Shown: positions 22,312-34,075, counted from the stretch's first letter. The stretch is DNA of 64,000 nt from Notolepis coatsorum (GCA_963971535.1 OZ020588.1:122468387-122532386); one strand, 5' to 3'. Numbers and translations: made by a program. The notes: generated from the letters alone by a model not told the origin.

Positions 22312-23103
22312 TAGGGTGACCAAATCCATATGATCCAAATGCAGGACAGCATGTCGATTTTGCGGGACATTTGTTGAAATTGCGGGACAGTAATGAATAC
22401 ATATGCAAGAATTATGTGCATGAATAATGTATTCATAATTTTGATAAAAATATAAGCATTTAATGTATTAAACACAATATTGTTGTTCTTAATTGCTTAT
22501 TATACTCATAATTATATAGAAGACCATACCATGCAATCCGACATGCTGTTAAATAACCTACCGACAGCGATGGTACTGACTCCTAGAGGTTCCCGAGTAA
22601 TATGAGTATAGTTAAGACGTTATGTACCCTGTGATCTCTCTTGTAATGTGATACTGAAGTGCATACATTGTCTACACTGGCTTCCTTGATTCTAAACCGG
22701 TCCAGAACACTACAAAGTTAACATTCTTCATTCAATGATAATCTGACAAAATTGTACAATTATTAAAATGATAATACTTTTAATACTTTCTTATCATATA
22801 TACATTTTAATTTTTTTAAACTTGAATTAACATGTTAAATGTAAATATATCACAGGTATATACAGGATGAATATAATAACATGAGTAGCATGAGTAGGCC
22901 TACAAAGAGTGAAATACATACATAAACAAATTAAAACAGCAGTGAACAATAAGGAACAACTATTAAAAAATTTGCCTATGGGGAACAGTAGGCTAAGCAA
23001 ATGGCTGTAACACTAGAAATGTGCCTTCACATTGTGCCTCCAAACACTATAAATGCGCCTCCAAGGTTTCAGGACCTTGGAGAGCACCATACCGTACAGG
23101 TAG
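22312..23103. mobile_element. hAT-like element start (TAGGGTGACCA) and non-coding part
   Basis: Begins TAGGGTGACCA, the terminus used by the element at 2250-4396, followed by repeated GCGGGACA words. It probably belongs with the transposase remnant at 23104-23330. The right end was not found. Confidence 0.5.
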
Positions 23104-23330
23104 TTAGTGTTTGAGGAATCTATATTTATTACTGGACCGTGCAGCTTCCAGTAGAGCCTTCTGACCAAGAGCATATTTATAAAAAGCTGAACATGTGATA
23201 GAGAAATGAGTTTTGACTTGTTGCTCCACACTGCATCTATTTCTCTGGTCCGTCCACGCGCTGGTCATGAGGGAGAACAACCTCTCTACGAACGCATTCG
23301 TGACCGGGACGCACACAGGTCAGTGAAACT
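23104..23330 (-). pseudogene. hAT transposase dimerisation-domain remnant
   Basis: The frame contains NAFVERLFSLMTSAWTDQRN and VEQQVKTHFSITC. The family signature is a V/F-E-R-F/S-x-M region followed by W-D-x-R-N-R. Its C-terminus points to the TAGGGTGACCA end at 22312, which fits a hAT gene reading toward that end. Confidence 0.75.
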
Positions 23331-23659
23331 GACGTTTCTCAGTTTAGACACATGACAGATAATTCTCATCGGAGAAATCGAACCACTTCTCGAGGTAGAC
23401 GATGGCAGACCTGTAGAACGATGTGAAGACCTCGCATACAGTCATGTCATCCCCCAATAACCAATAACCAATAGCCAATAACAGCTTGCATATATAGTAG
23501 CTGGCGCAAGCTGTTTATTGCAACGCAACTTGAGTGACCGGAAATAAACAGCTTGCGCCAGGTATATATAATGCGCTTGTGCTGGTTAGACTATAGGCTA
23601 TGTTACATAACGTTATATATGTAGTACTTGCGGTGCTACTCATTATTAATTTAATTAAT

Positions 23660-23870
23660 TAATCCAATCCACTTTATTTATAGAGCACATTTAAAAACAA
23701 CAAAGTTGACCAAAGTGCTGTACAAGTCCCACAACATAAGTTCAAAAAAATATTTAAAATAATTATTATTTTGTATTTTTTTTTTATCTCGAAGCTTCGA
23801 ATTAATATCGAATCTCGGCCCGAAGCTTCAATGGCCAAAAAAAGCTTCGAAGGTCAGCCCTAGACATGTT
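23660..23870 (-). repeat. SINE/LINE tail fragment and hAT-like terminus
   Basis: 23660-23730 matches the common fish tail with AAAGTGGATTGG and GCACTTTGGTCAACTTTG on the minus strand. 23785-23870 contains GAAGCTTCGAA repeats ending TCAGCCCTA, read inward as TAGGGCTGACC, a hAT-like end. Confidence 0.4.
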
Positions 23871-24089
23871 AGGACTGGTTGACGTCGGGGCTTTTCTGGG
23901 ATTGTCCCCGTAGCCTTCAAGAGAAAACTCCTCTCTGAGATTAATTAATTAATTAATTTACAGGGAGGTGTGACAATGGATGAGGAGCAAAGTAAAATAA
24001 TTTAACCTGGTACACGTTTAAGATGATGCAAAGATATCATGTGAGGTAGACTTGTCAGTCAGATACTCAAAGAGACTGTCACTGTAATG

Positions 24090-24155
24090 TATTTGCACCG
24101 GTCATGGAATTTCCCCAAGGGGATTAATAAAGTAATATCTTATCTTATCTTATTC
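24090..24155 (+). repeat. LINE tail with (TCTTA)n
   Basis: TTTCCCCAAGGGGATTAATAAAG followed by four TCTTA units has the form of a LINE 3' terminus. The body is missing. Confidence 0.45.
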
Positions 24156-24296
24156 AAAATATTGGAAAACATTTCTTGGAAGTCATTTAAAATAATTTCA
24201 TCAAGAGTATTTCATCCTTTTTCCAAAGTAGAATGTACGGAGACCATGAAACAGTGCAACAAATGGTAGTAGTAAAATAACAAAATGGTTGTGTGA

Positions 24297-25126
24297 CAAG
24301 AACAAGTTACAGGTTGAAAAAACCCTCAGCTCAGAACTAGGCAAAATCTGCATATGGCTCGCTGATAACAAACTATCATTACACATGGGCAAAACAGAGT
24401 CCATTCTCTTCGGTTCAAATAACCAAACTCAGCAAGACCGACGGCTTCTCAGTTACAGTGGGTGACAATATTGTCACAAGGAAAGAAGATATTACCTACC
24501 TGGGTTCCATCCTAGAGGCAAATCTTTCCTGTGACAAAATGGCATCCAATGTAATAAAAAAAGTCAACCAACGAACTCGATTCTTGTACCGGATCTCCTC
24601 ACTGGTAAACAAGAATACCCTGAAGACTCTAGCAGGAGCACTCATTCAAGGGTACTACGACTATGCTTGCACCTCATGGTACCAAAGCACCTCAAAGGCG
24701 CTAAAAACAAAATTACAAACATCTCAAAACAAACTGGTCAGACTACTGCTTGACCTTACTCCTAGAACCCACCTCACCCCTGCCCACTTTGACAACCTAG
24801 GATGGCTTAGAGTAGACGACAGAGTACAGCAACTTGCAATGGGCCTGGTCTACAAGATACACTACACGACCAAGGTACCCATGTACATGTCAAAATACTT
24901 CCCAAAGGTCAGTGAATACCACGATCACAACACCAGAGGGAGCTCCACAAATCATGTTAAACCCAGATTCGGCTCAAACAAGGGACTAAACACGTTTCGC
25001 AATTATGCCACATCAATGTGGAACGCCCTACCCAAAGCTGTAAAGGAATGTGAATCACTACCCACTTTCAAAAACACTCTCAAAAAACACCTAAGGGAGA
25101 CTGCAACTCGAAACTGGCCCCTGTAA
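24297..25126 (+). pseudogene. LINE family A reverse transcriptase C-terminal region
   Basis: The frame starts with LEKTLSSELGKICIWLADNK and HMGKTESILFGS. A frameshift near 24420 follows, and then a 222-codon open frame (24458-25126) contains VTRKEDITYLGSILEANLS, TLAGALIQGYYDYACTSWY and WNALPKAVKECESLPTFK. This is the thumb and C-terminal portion of a jockey-superfamily LINE reverse transcriptase. The catalytic domain is missing through 5' truncation. Confidence 0.85.
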
Positions 25127-25614
25127 ATGTCCGAACACAACCCCCTCCAATGTACAGTAAATTACCAAGTATGGTCTTGTCAATAATCCAATGTACAGTT
25201 TTGTTTGTACAGTTGTACAGTGTCGCCCACCCACCCCTCCTACCCAACCCCCCCCCCCCCCCCCCCCCCACTCCTACCCAACCCCCCCCCCCCTCCCCCC
25301 ACCCACCCAACCACCCAACCACCTCCAATGTACAGTCCCCCCCCCACCCCCACCTACCCAATCCAATGTACAGTTTCTACGTCAAATGTATATACTTTTT
25401 TTTTCCTGGACTCTTTTTGTATCACAAACAGTACTGTAATTGCAAATCTGATATGTCACAAATGTATAGATGTAGCAGTTCTGTCTATCTGTATGTCATG
25501 TATGTCATATATGTTACGATGAATTGAAAATGGGGGACCCTGATGTAAACAAGACGAAAGTCTTTCTCTGGTCTGCATCCCCTTAACAATTGTATGTATT
25601 GAGCTGTACTGTAC

Positions 25615-26579
25615 TTCAGTTCAGTTCAGTTCAGAGTTTTTATTTGCCACATGGAATAATACAATCATAGTTTCTTCATTAAAAAATCATAAATAGCCAT
25701 TCCATGGACAAAAGGAGCAGGAAGAAGAATAAATCTTATAATTCCCTGCCCCTTATTCCTAAACTAACATGTATTTTCTTAATGGTCGGCGTATAACCTT
25801 ATTTACACAAATAATCATTTATACCATTATAAAAGAAACACAATCCACAGTTAAACAAGAAAAATTTTAATAATAATAATAATGATAAAGAATAAAGAAG
25901 AAAAGAAAGAAAAGAGAAAAAAAAAAGATCTCACTATTCAGATCACATTTTGATTTTCATACTGACTAAATATTTTTTTTTTATAAATTTTTTTGAATTG
26001 ATAAACACTGTTACATCCCTTAAGCTCGCTATGGAGAGAATTCCATAACTTTACACCAATAACTGAAGGACACATCTGTTTAAGTGTGGTACGTGCAAAC
26101 TGATTAAAATTGTATTTTCTCCTACTAAACTCACTTTCTAAATGAAAAAGATTTTGTAGTTTTTCTGGCAGTGTATTATTTCTTGCCCTAAACATAATTA
26201 ACATTGTTTGAAACTTAACCATGTCTTCAAGTTTAATTATTCTAGATTTAATAAATAATATATTTGTGTGTTCTCGATAACTCACTTTATGTGTGATTCG
26301 TACAGCCCTCTTCTGTAGTATATATAATGGTTTTATATTTGTCCCATAAGTATTCCCCCATACTTCAACACAATAACTGATATAAGGTGAGATGAGTGAG
26401 CAGTAGAGTGTTCTCATTGCCTCATACTCTAACACATCCTTTACTTTATTCATAACAAAAATACTCTTGGACATCTTTTTTTTAACGTGTGCTATGTGCG
26501 ATTTCCATGTTAATTTATCATCCATAATCACACCAAGAAAACGAAATTCATTAACTCTCTATATCAGCTCCATCTATGG
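25615..26579 (-). mobile_element. LINE family C inserted in LINE-A copy 2
   Basis: Minus-strand element with the tail (CTGAA)n at 25615-25634. Its open frame (25938-26531, 197 codons) includes SYCVEVWGNTYGTNIKPLY, LQKRAVRITHKVSYREHTN and VIGVKLWNSLHSELKGC, similar to LINE family B. It holds only the C-terminal reverse transcriptase region, so it is 5'-truncated. Confidence 0.85.
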
Positions 26580-26929
26580 GTACTGTACCCATTCTGCAAT
26601 CTGTTAATAAAGTTTTCAATCAATCAATCAATGGAGATGTAAATATGTACCGTATGCATGTTTGTCCAATCCATGAACATAGATGAATGAAGCCGACATA
26701 TCCAAATGTTTTCTTTGTTCATTTATTTAACTGCATATGTATATACAATTACAATATTCAGGTCTTGCTTTTAACAACACTTTTAAACTCAGTGAGGGAT
26801 ACAGTTTCCATAGGTTCAGACCTTTGAATTCACCCACTCTCTGTGTCAGAGTTGTCTCAGGCACATCATCATCAAATTAACATTGCAACAATACTTTTAA
26901 CACTTTTTAAAATAAAATGTTTTAGTTTA

Positions 26930-27155
26930 GGGGCGACAGTGCGGAGCTTGATCGGTCATCTGGCAATCAGAAGGTTCCAGGTTCGGAAGTGTCCTTAAGC
27001 AAGACACTTAACCCCAACTGCTCCCGGTAACACCTTGCGTGGTTGCTTCCGCTGTCAGTATGTGAATAATGTGTGAGTGAATGGGTGAATGTGAGGCGTA
27101 AGTTGTAAAGCCCTTTGGATAAAAGTGTTATATATGTATAAATGCAGTTGATTTA
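26930..27155 (+). repeat. SINE-like interspersed repeat
   Basis: The head contains GGGGCGACAGTGCGGAGC and a B-box-like GGTTCCAGGTTCGG, followed by AGCAAGACACTTAACCCC. The tail contains GTGAATGGGTGAATGTGAGG and CTTTGGATAAAAGTG. Fragments of the same family are at 4790, 50170 and 52800. Confidence 0.6.
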
Positions 27156-27302
27156 TAGTGTACATCCTTTCATTTCTGAATTCCACCTGACAGAACACAA
27201 GTTTTTTAGATGGCCCTACCTATGTACACTTTGTGGCAGCGGAAACCACTTCCTCAAGTGTTTCATATATGTGTAGCAACTCTGCTCAGTCCCTGAGTGT
27301 CA

Positions 27303-27612
27303 CTTATATAACCCATGGTTCACATGGTCTGAGGTACACTAGTGGACTCTGCCATAGGGGCGCCATCGCCATGTGATACATGTCTGTATCTTTCTTCACC
27401 AACTCCTTATATGGTTGTAATCTGCATGTGGTCCTGCTTTGGCATCACTGTGTTTATTCTTAGCTGGTGAGTGTTATAGACAACAACGTGTTAAACAGCT
27501 AACATTTCAAAATCTAAGATGCAGCATAAAACGGTTAGCAATTAACTTTTCTAATTCAACTTGTTGAACTTGAACCCAAACTTGTTGAACATGAACATGC
27601 ACTCCATATCCA
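27303..27612. repeat. Inverted duplicate of 20792-21096 (empty site)
   Basis: Complementary copy that runs through the position where the hAT element sits in the other copy, with TTATATAA and CCCATGGTTCAC intact. Confidence 0.8.
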
Positions 27613-27974
27613 AGTTGAATGACAACATGTACAAGATGAGTGGCTCGGCTCAGTGTTAGTAGGGCTGCTTTCAAAGTAGCCATAGAGTTTGTCTTCTAAT
27701 GCAACCCTGATTTTTCATTCAATCTTTATTTAGACTTGAAATTACATGGCGGGGCAGCCCTCATTTGCAATGTTATATTACTGTACTGTATGTACTAATA
27801 CATAGAAAAATTGAATCATTTGAAACAAACACAATTTTAAAACAATTATTCTAAATCAACCCATGGACACTAGTGCACCCAATTTCAATGTACCCTGCAA
27901 GGCACTGCATGATTCAGGAGCACAGAAGAAAAAGGCAGATCTACCAAGCTCAGTATGAACTCTAGGCACTTTAA

Positions 27975-28347
27975 CCTCTTAACTGGCACCGACCCGGCCC
28001 GGGTCGTTTTAAGGATGATTTGCTCACCGGCACGCCACACCACTTTGGCGACCTCTAGCGGCTCGGCCGTGCATATTTTTTAATACAATATATAGATTGA
28101 ATTAAAGCCCTATTTGTGAGTAACAAGTTTTTCTACAACTCAAGTTTAGATCTATGTTACTCTATTTCATTAGCACTCAAAGTTAATTTTCTTTATTGTA
28201 TCAGACACTTCAGAATGTCATCTTTCAAAATAGACCATGCTCATGCATGTGCTATAAGTATAAAGTGTAGTATTTTGGTTTGCAAAAAAAAGTATGCAGT
28301 TCTCAAGTTCAAGTAAAATAAAATTCCACTTTTGGGGGTGCCTGAGG
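27975..28347. mobile_element. TTAA-flanked MITE
   Basis: TTAA at 27971-27974 and 28348-28351. The ends read CCTCTTAACTGGCACC and, inverted, CCTCAGGCACCCCC. The interior matches, in inverted orientation, the tandem units at 2457-2990. Confidence 0.6.
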
Positions 28348-28415
28348 TTAAGTGTGAGTCAGTCATTTGTTTGTGTACCATAAGGTCCAGAGGTTCATTC
28401 CAATAATGAATTATA

Positions 28416-28581
<166 letters not shown>

Positions 28582-28718
28582 GATAATAAGTAAGTAATAA
28601 TACATATAATCATTTAGACAATCTCTTATACTTTATACTTTATCTATAATATAATAATATAATAATGATATACATAGTAGTAGCACACTGATAACTGTTA
28701 TGTAAGGGATAAAGTATT

Positions 28719-29200
28719 GCGGCACGGTGGTGTAGTGGTTAACACTGTCGCCTCACAGCAAGAAGGTCCAGGGTTCGATTCCCGCTTGGGGACCAGGTTT
28801 CCATGATGCCAGGTACCCAGGTGGGGTATCTCCCAGGCCTTTCTGTGTGGAGTTTGCATGTTCTCCCCGTGCTCGCAAGGGTTTCCCCCCGATAAGATAA
28901 ACCCAATGGAAAAACATGTACAACAACAGATCGCTAACGCTGTGGCGTCCTTGACGAAGACGGACAGGAGCACTTGGATTGGTCCCCTGGTGCGGCTCAC
29001 GTTGACGCCTGTCTGCTCCCGGCTGCCCTTGGGGGGGAAGGACGACGGGATGGGTTAATCGCAGAGACGAATCGCATCGGCGATCCTAAAGAGACAATGC
29101 ATGCGTGTGTGTTCCGGTGTGTGTGCTAAAACGAACCGCTGTGTGTACCGCTAAAAAACATTGAGTGTCGTTGCATGCTGAATAAAGACCTCATAGCTAC
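28719..29200 (+). repeat. tRNA-derived SINE
   Basis: The head has an A-box-like TGGTGTAGTGG (28727-28737) and B box GGGTTCGATTCCC (28771-28783), spaced as in tRNA genes. CTTTCTGTGTGGAGTTTGC and ATGTTCTCCCCGTG follow. It ends near TGAATAAAGACC. RNA polymerase III would transcribe it. Confidence 0.8.
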
Positions 29201-29206
29201 GAGGCC

Positions 29207-29304
29207 ATTGTCGCAAAATAATTGACAGAAACTGCGTTCTGGAACACAGAGGCGCCGTGCCGAGGTGTTCTAAACGCAGTTAAGGTCAATTATTTTGCGA
29301 CAAT
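29207..29304. repeat. Hairpin with ~40-bp arms
   Basis: Arms 29207-29246 and 29265-29304 share ATTGTCGCAAAATAATTGAC and AACTGCGTT in inverted orientation. A second inverted pair around AGCGGTCA and TTGACCGCTGCTAGGGGCAA lies at 29540-29620. Confidence 0.75.
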
Positions 29305-29659
29305 GACCGAGTATAGTTATACATTATCCTGCTTATTACAGGGCTAACTTACTAACAATATACGTAATTCATTTTACACCATCGACAAGACGAGATCAAA
29401 TGTAGACGTGGTTGTTTTGTCGCTCCTCTGGCGTCACGTCGGCAGGTGTGTGGGCTTGATTGCACCTGATGCAGTGCAGCTGTGCATGGTATAACGCTGC
29501 GAGAGACCGGCTGCACGGCTATCTTTCCCCGTTGCCCGTAGCAGCGGTCATTATTGCGCGTTGCCCCTAGCAGCTGTGAATTATCGAGAAATAATTGACC
29601 GCTGCTAGGGGCAACGGAGCGCTATTGACCAATCACAATCAAGCATTTTGGCGAATTTT

Positions 29660-30026
29660 TTAACGCCATGTTTTATACAATGGCATGCACATTTCTCGAT
29701 TATGATTGGCTGAAACAGTCAAGTCACACGTGGTTATTTCTTTTACCCGCACTCGTGGTCCCAGAACCCGCCCACAACCGAATTACAATCACTCTGCCAT
29801 TCGTGGTTTTAGAAATGAAAGCAAGATGGCGGACAATAATCTTTACGAATGGATATGTTGAAAAAACTATTCTGTCACGGCGAATGTGTTAGTTTCTTAC
29901 ACAATGTTGGATTATGTAATTGGTGGGTCATGAGTAATTGTGGAACAAAATATAAATCGCAGGAAGTCTGCCATTCGTCAAAAGGACATTCATTTCACTG
30001 TTATTAAAATTTTCAAGCAACCAATC
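29660..30026. other. Unassigned interval
   Basis: Contains a start codon in AAGATGGCGGAC (29824) that opens only a short frame. Nothing is recognised. Confidence 0.25.
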
Positions 30027-30474
30027 AATCAAACCAATAACACACGCTCACGCGGAGGTGCGCTGTTGTAAGTGAGCGTGGGTTATTGAATTGATTGATT
30101 GAAAATGTTATTAATGTCCGCCTTGTTTCGAACTGGTTAAGAACTGTTAAGAACTTCATTATTAGATGCTTCTATAGAAAGTAGGTACAAAAAAAATAAA
30201 TACGTTTTATTTGCCCTATAGGTGGCAAATCTTTTTTTTTAACCTACTTTCTATAGAAGCAGCTGGGAGGTGCGCTGTTTTAAGTGAGCGTGGGTTACGG
30301 AATTGATTGATTGATTGATTGAAATTTGTATTAATGTCCACCTTGTTTCAAACTGGTTAGGCTTAGGCTCTCTTTCGAAGTCGGTTATGCTTAGAGTTTA
30401 TCTTTAGAGCAGGGCGATAGACCACCAGCCCTGATTCCAAACTCTAAGCATAACCAACTTCGAAAGAGGGTGAC
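30027..30474. repeat. Left arm of a palindromic repeat split by the BEL element
   Basis: Contains two inverted modules with GTGAGCGTGGGTTA, TTTCTATAGAAG and CGAAAGAGGG. The same modules occur inverted at 37387-37740 on the other side of the BEL/Pao element. The internal palindrome AACCTACTTTCTATAGAAGC/GCTTCTATAGAAAGTAGGT is conserved on both sides. Confidence 0.75.
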
Positions 30475-31001
30475 TGTAACTGCAGCCGTGTCATAGTGTA
30501 ATTCCAGTTAAGCTTCAGTGTGATTACATAGTAGTACCGGTTAGAACAGGCTAGAACGTTCTGGAACGTTGTGATGTCATAGCGGTGAGGTCATAGCAGA
30601 ACCCTTCCAGAACTTCTCGCCAGAGTGTATAAATAGAGAGACGCTACAAGGTATGACCGTTCACTCCTCCACGACCATCAGACAAGACACATCGACACCA
30701 AAGCTCCTAACTTTCCTCTCATATTGCATGCAGTCAACAAGGTACGTTTGGGGCCGTAATGTGCTTGTAGGTTAAGTTCAGTGGGTTATACAACCAACCT
30801 TGCAAAGACCGGTGCCACTCCTATACAAGTAGAGATAATATGTACGTATGTTGTTATGGTTTGATCAGTGATTTATTGTATTTCATGTATGTTTTCACAG
30901 TTTTACGGTTCGGAATAAAGATGTTCTCTTCGAACGGAAATAAAGCCAATCAGTAAAGATCAAAGACGGGTTGCATCATCATTGCAAGAGAGGTAGTTAC
31001 A
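30475..31001 (+). repeat. 5' LTR of the BEL element
   Basis: Contains a TATA box TATAAATAG (30630-30638) and a consensus splice donor AAG|GTACGT after CAGTCAACAAG at about 30740. Repeated GAACGTTCTGGAACGTT words lie in U3. Confidence 0.9.
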
Positions 31002-31140
31002 GTAAAACTTGATGCACCACGATGGCTCTTCAGTAGCAGCCCTACAGTAAGTCTAGAACATTACCGCTGCCACAACATTCTGGAACGTTCCGGATGAAGT
31101 CATAGCGGAACATTCTAGAACATCCTGGCATTACAGCAAG

Positions 31141-32361
31141 ATGTCTGATGGTGGCAGCCATTCCGGGACGGTGGTGGAGGAGGAGCCAGCACCCGCGGCG
31201 GAGGGCCAGGACAGGCCCAGAGAGCGCAAGTTGACGGCCGCGGCTCGGGAGCTGAAGGATGAGCAAAGGACAAAGGTTGCACGGCGGTTCGATAAGTGCA
31301 AGGAAAGATGGCAGAGGGCGATGCGGGAAGCTGAGAACTGGGTGCTGGGTGCCCCGTGCTCATGCAGCGTGCTTGAACACGTCGCTACGGTGGGCGGGGC
31401 CCTTGGTAAGCTGGAGGCGGCCTATGATGCTTGGAAGAGCATTGAAGCGCCTGGGAGTAACGCACGGCGCACCATCAACCACTGCACCCGAGACACAGAG
31501 ATACTTGCAAAGAAACTGTTCGAGGCAACAAAGCCTGGAGATTGCGGGCTGGAGGAAGCAGACGGGATCGAGAGCGGGTCGGTGGCCTCAGACAGGACCG
31601 GCGCCAGCTCCCACCGCTCTAAAGCCTCCTCAGTCAGGACAGGCATCAGCTCTCGCCACAGTAACTCCTCCGCAGCAAGCAGAAGAAGCTCCGCCACTGA
31701 CGTTGAGGCTAGACAAGCCATCGTAGACGGCTTGCTAGCGCAAGAGGAGCACCTTGAAGCAATCCGGAAACTGGTAGCCGAAGAGGCACAGTTAAAGGCA
31801 CAAGTGGATGCCGACAATGCTGAAAGAAAGGCCCAAGTGGATGCTGACAACGTGGAAAGAAAGGCCAGACAAGAGGCCGAAAACGCGGAAAGAAAGGTCA
31901 AACAAGAGGCCAAAAGCGCGGAAAGACAAGGAGCGCTAGAGGCTAAACGCAGAGAAGGAGCGCTAGTGGTAGCCAAGCTCGAGCTACAGGCAGCTCAAGC
32001 AGCCAGCCAACGTGACTACCCAGCTGGAGACAGACCGGCACCACTGCAAGCCCACTCAACCCCAAGGCAGGCACCTCAGAGGGCTCCACGAGAGCAAGAG
32101 GGTCAAAGGCAGGAAGCACTTCAGACACTAGATGCTGAAGCTGCACAAAGAAAAGCCAACGAAGAGGCTGAAACCGCGGAAAGAAAGGTTCAAGCCGCGG
32201 AAAGACAAAGGGTGCTAGAAGCTGCACAGAGAAAGGTTCAGCAGGATGCTGAAACCGCAGAAGAAGAAGAAGAAGAAGAAGAAGAAGAAGAAGAAGAAGA
32301 AGAAGAAGAAGAAGAAGAAGAAGAAGAAGAAGAAGAAGAAGAAGAAGCGATTGGAAACTAG
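31141..32361 (+). pseudogene. gag: BEL/Pao Gag-like protein ending in a poly-Glu expansion
   Basis: The 406-codon open frame starts MSDGGSHSGTVVEEE. It has the basic/hydrophobic N-terminal region of BEL Gag (KLTAAARELKDEQR) and a Ser/Arg-rich segment. A long charged coiled-coil region with repeated KAQVDADNAER and AETAERKV units follows. A (GAA)n tract then encodes about 28 Glu and shifts into a stop. The next frame resumes with a second copy of AAQAASQ-x2-YPAG. The ancestral frame thus probably continued into the protease, and the repeat expansion broke it. No CCHC knuckle is visible. Confidence 0.75.
32262..32346. repeat. (GAA)n microsatellite in gag
   Basis: About 28 GAA units, in frame for Glu in gag and for Lys in the next frame. 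Confidence 0.97.
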
Positions 32362-32364
32362 GAA

Positions 32365-33840
32365 GACGCTAAGGGCTGCCACGGCACGACCGCAAGTATA
32401 CGATCAGCCCAAAGGTGCAGCTCAAGCAGCCAGCCAAAGTGGCTACCCAGCTGGAGAAATAAAGGTGTCGCAAGAGCGAGGCGTCGCTGTGAAAGAGGAA
32501 GTCACGTCTCAGGCAAGCGTAGCGCAGCACCATTTTTCACGGCCAGCTGCAGCACCACCACGGCAACCCCAACTGCAAGCTGCACCACAAGCAAGGCAAG
32601 ACCGGTACCAGGCGCCACTGCCAGCGGAAGCACAACCAAGGCAAAACCAGCAGCGGTCTCCACTGCTAGCGGTAGCAGAAACAAGGCAAGAAGACAGATG
32701 TATCGCACTCCTCGATACACAAAGTGACACAACCTTGATCCGTGAAATGACAGCAAAGGCTCTCAACACAAAGGGTGAACCAGGTCAGCTAAATATCTCG
32801 ACAATAAGTGAAGGGCACGATGTCGGTAGAACACCGATCAAGGAAGTTGTGTTACCTGCAGATGACATAAAGATGCTGGAGCCTGACGTTGCTGACAGAG
32901 CGTCAGAGGCCACCCCCATCCCCCAAGAGGATCTAAGGTTCCAGTCGAAAATGGAACGCATCAAGCAAAGCACAGAGTCTACACAATGGAGGTATGTGGC
33001 TTCGGAAGAGAATCCAGCCGACCATGCCTCAAGAGGTCGCACAGCAGAGCCACTGATAGCCTCTAACTGGGTCACCGGCCCAGACTTGCTTTGGCAGAAA
33101 GGGTTACCAAGTGGAGAAGGCAAGGTGGGAGAGATCGCAAGCGACGACCCTGAACTTAGGAAGGCCCAGGTGCTCACCACACGAGTGAAAGAAGTATGGC
33201 CGCTGCTAGAGCGCGTACACAAGTTCTCAGACTGGTCCAGACTGGTGAAAGCTATCGCCAGACTCCAGCGCCATGTGAAAGAAAGGAAAGGTCACCCGCC
33301 AAAGTCCTGTGAAGCCACCAGTCTAGAGGAAAGGAGAGAAGCAGAGCTAACCATAATCAAGATGGTGCAAGAAGCCACCTTTTCACAAGACATACTGCTA
33401 CTCCAGAGTCACCAGGAGACACCAGTCAAGGGCAGAGCCACTAAGCTGCACCGGTTAGGTCCATTCCTGGATGACCAAGGCGTCCTCAGAGTTGGCCGCC
33501 GCCTAACGCATGCCGCCTTACAGCCACAGGGGATGCATCCAGCGGTCCTTCCAAAGGACAGTCATGTGTCTGGGTTACTCGTCAAGCACTATCATGAGAG
33601 AGTGCACCATCAGGGACGAGGGATGACCATGAATGCACTCCGATCCAATGGCATATGGATACTAGGCTGCAGCAAGGCAGTATCATCCCATATCTACAAG
33701 TGCACTACGTGCAGGAAGGTCAGACGATGCACGGAACAGCAAAGAATGGCAGACCTCCCGGAGGAACGAATGGAAACCGCTCCGCCATTCACCTACTACG
33801 GGATGGAACGCTTTGGACCACGTGGAGAAGGCAAGGTGGG
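32365..33840 (+). pseudogene. pol: BEL/Pao protease, RNase H and integrase zinc-domain remnants
   Basis: Open in the frame that continues to 34114. A retroviral-type protease remnant reads CIALLDTQSDTTLIREMT, with Gln-Ser where Gly is expected, so it is probably inactive. After a large deletion, the end of the RNase H domain is seen in TQWRYVASEENPADHASRG. The integrase N-terminal zinc motif follows, with H-x4-HH and C-x2-C in LVKHYHERVHHQG and YKCTTCRKVRR. It ends at YYGMERFGP, where the catalytic core should begin. The reverse transcriptase is entirely absent. Confidence 0.88.
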
Positions 33841-33844
33841 AGGG

Positions 33845-34075
33845 AGCGGTGTGTCTCTGTCGGCCGTAACGAATGCTCTAGCTGTGGTGGCTATGACGGG
33901 GACAAGAACCCTGGTCCAGGAACCCTGTTCCATGTCAAGGGCACCGGAGCCTCCGGCTCTCTCAAGATCAACCAGGCTGAGGTTAAAGCCAACAAGCCCA
34001 CCAAGAAGCCAGCAGCCAAGAAACCTGTGGAAGCCAAAGGACCCACGAAGGCGGCAACGAAGAAGCCTGCTGCTT
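33845..34075 (+). pseudogene. Linker histone H1-like segment fused within the BEL integrase
   Basis: Translation gives SGVSLSAVTNALA, then GGYDGDKN (after a 1-nt deletion), then GTLFHVKGTGASGSLKIN, then a Lys/Pro/Ala-rich tail (KANKPTKKPAAKKP and similar to KKPAA). These are the H1 globular-domain helix, the G-Y-D-x-x-K-N turn, the K-G-T-G-A-S-G-S wing and the basic tail, in native order. About a dozen residues between KN and GTL are lost. Both edges are in frame with BEL integrase sequence. H1 binds linker DNA on nucleosomes. A host histone gene is unlikely, since start, stop and flanks are all retroelement. Confidence 0.85.

Larger units (their letters stand above)
24297..26626 (+). mobile_element. 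LINE family A, copy 2, 5'-truncated and split by another LINE
   Basis: Coding remnant 24297-25126, a C-rich 3' untranslated stretch (25245-25350), and the 3' end with AATAAAG and (ATCA)n at 26605-26632. The 3' end is interrupted at 25614 by a different LINE (25615-26579), with GTACTGTAC repeated at 25606-25614 and 26580-26588. Copies 1 and 3 confirm the uninterrupted order. Confidence 0.85.

Noticed and set aside
28719..28790. A functional tRNA gene
   Set aside because: A and B boxes are present, but there is no complete cloverleaf and the sequence continues into a known SINE-like body.
33845..34075. A host histone H1 gene
   Set aside because: The globular domain is incomplete, there is no own start or stop, and both edges run in frame into integrase sequence, so it is a captured fragment.
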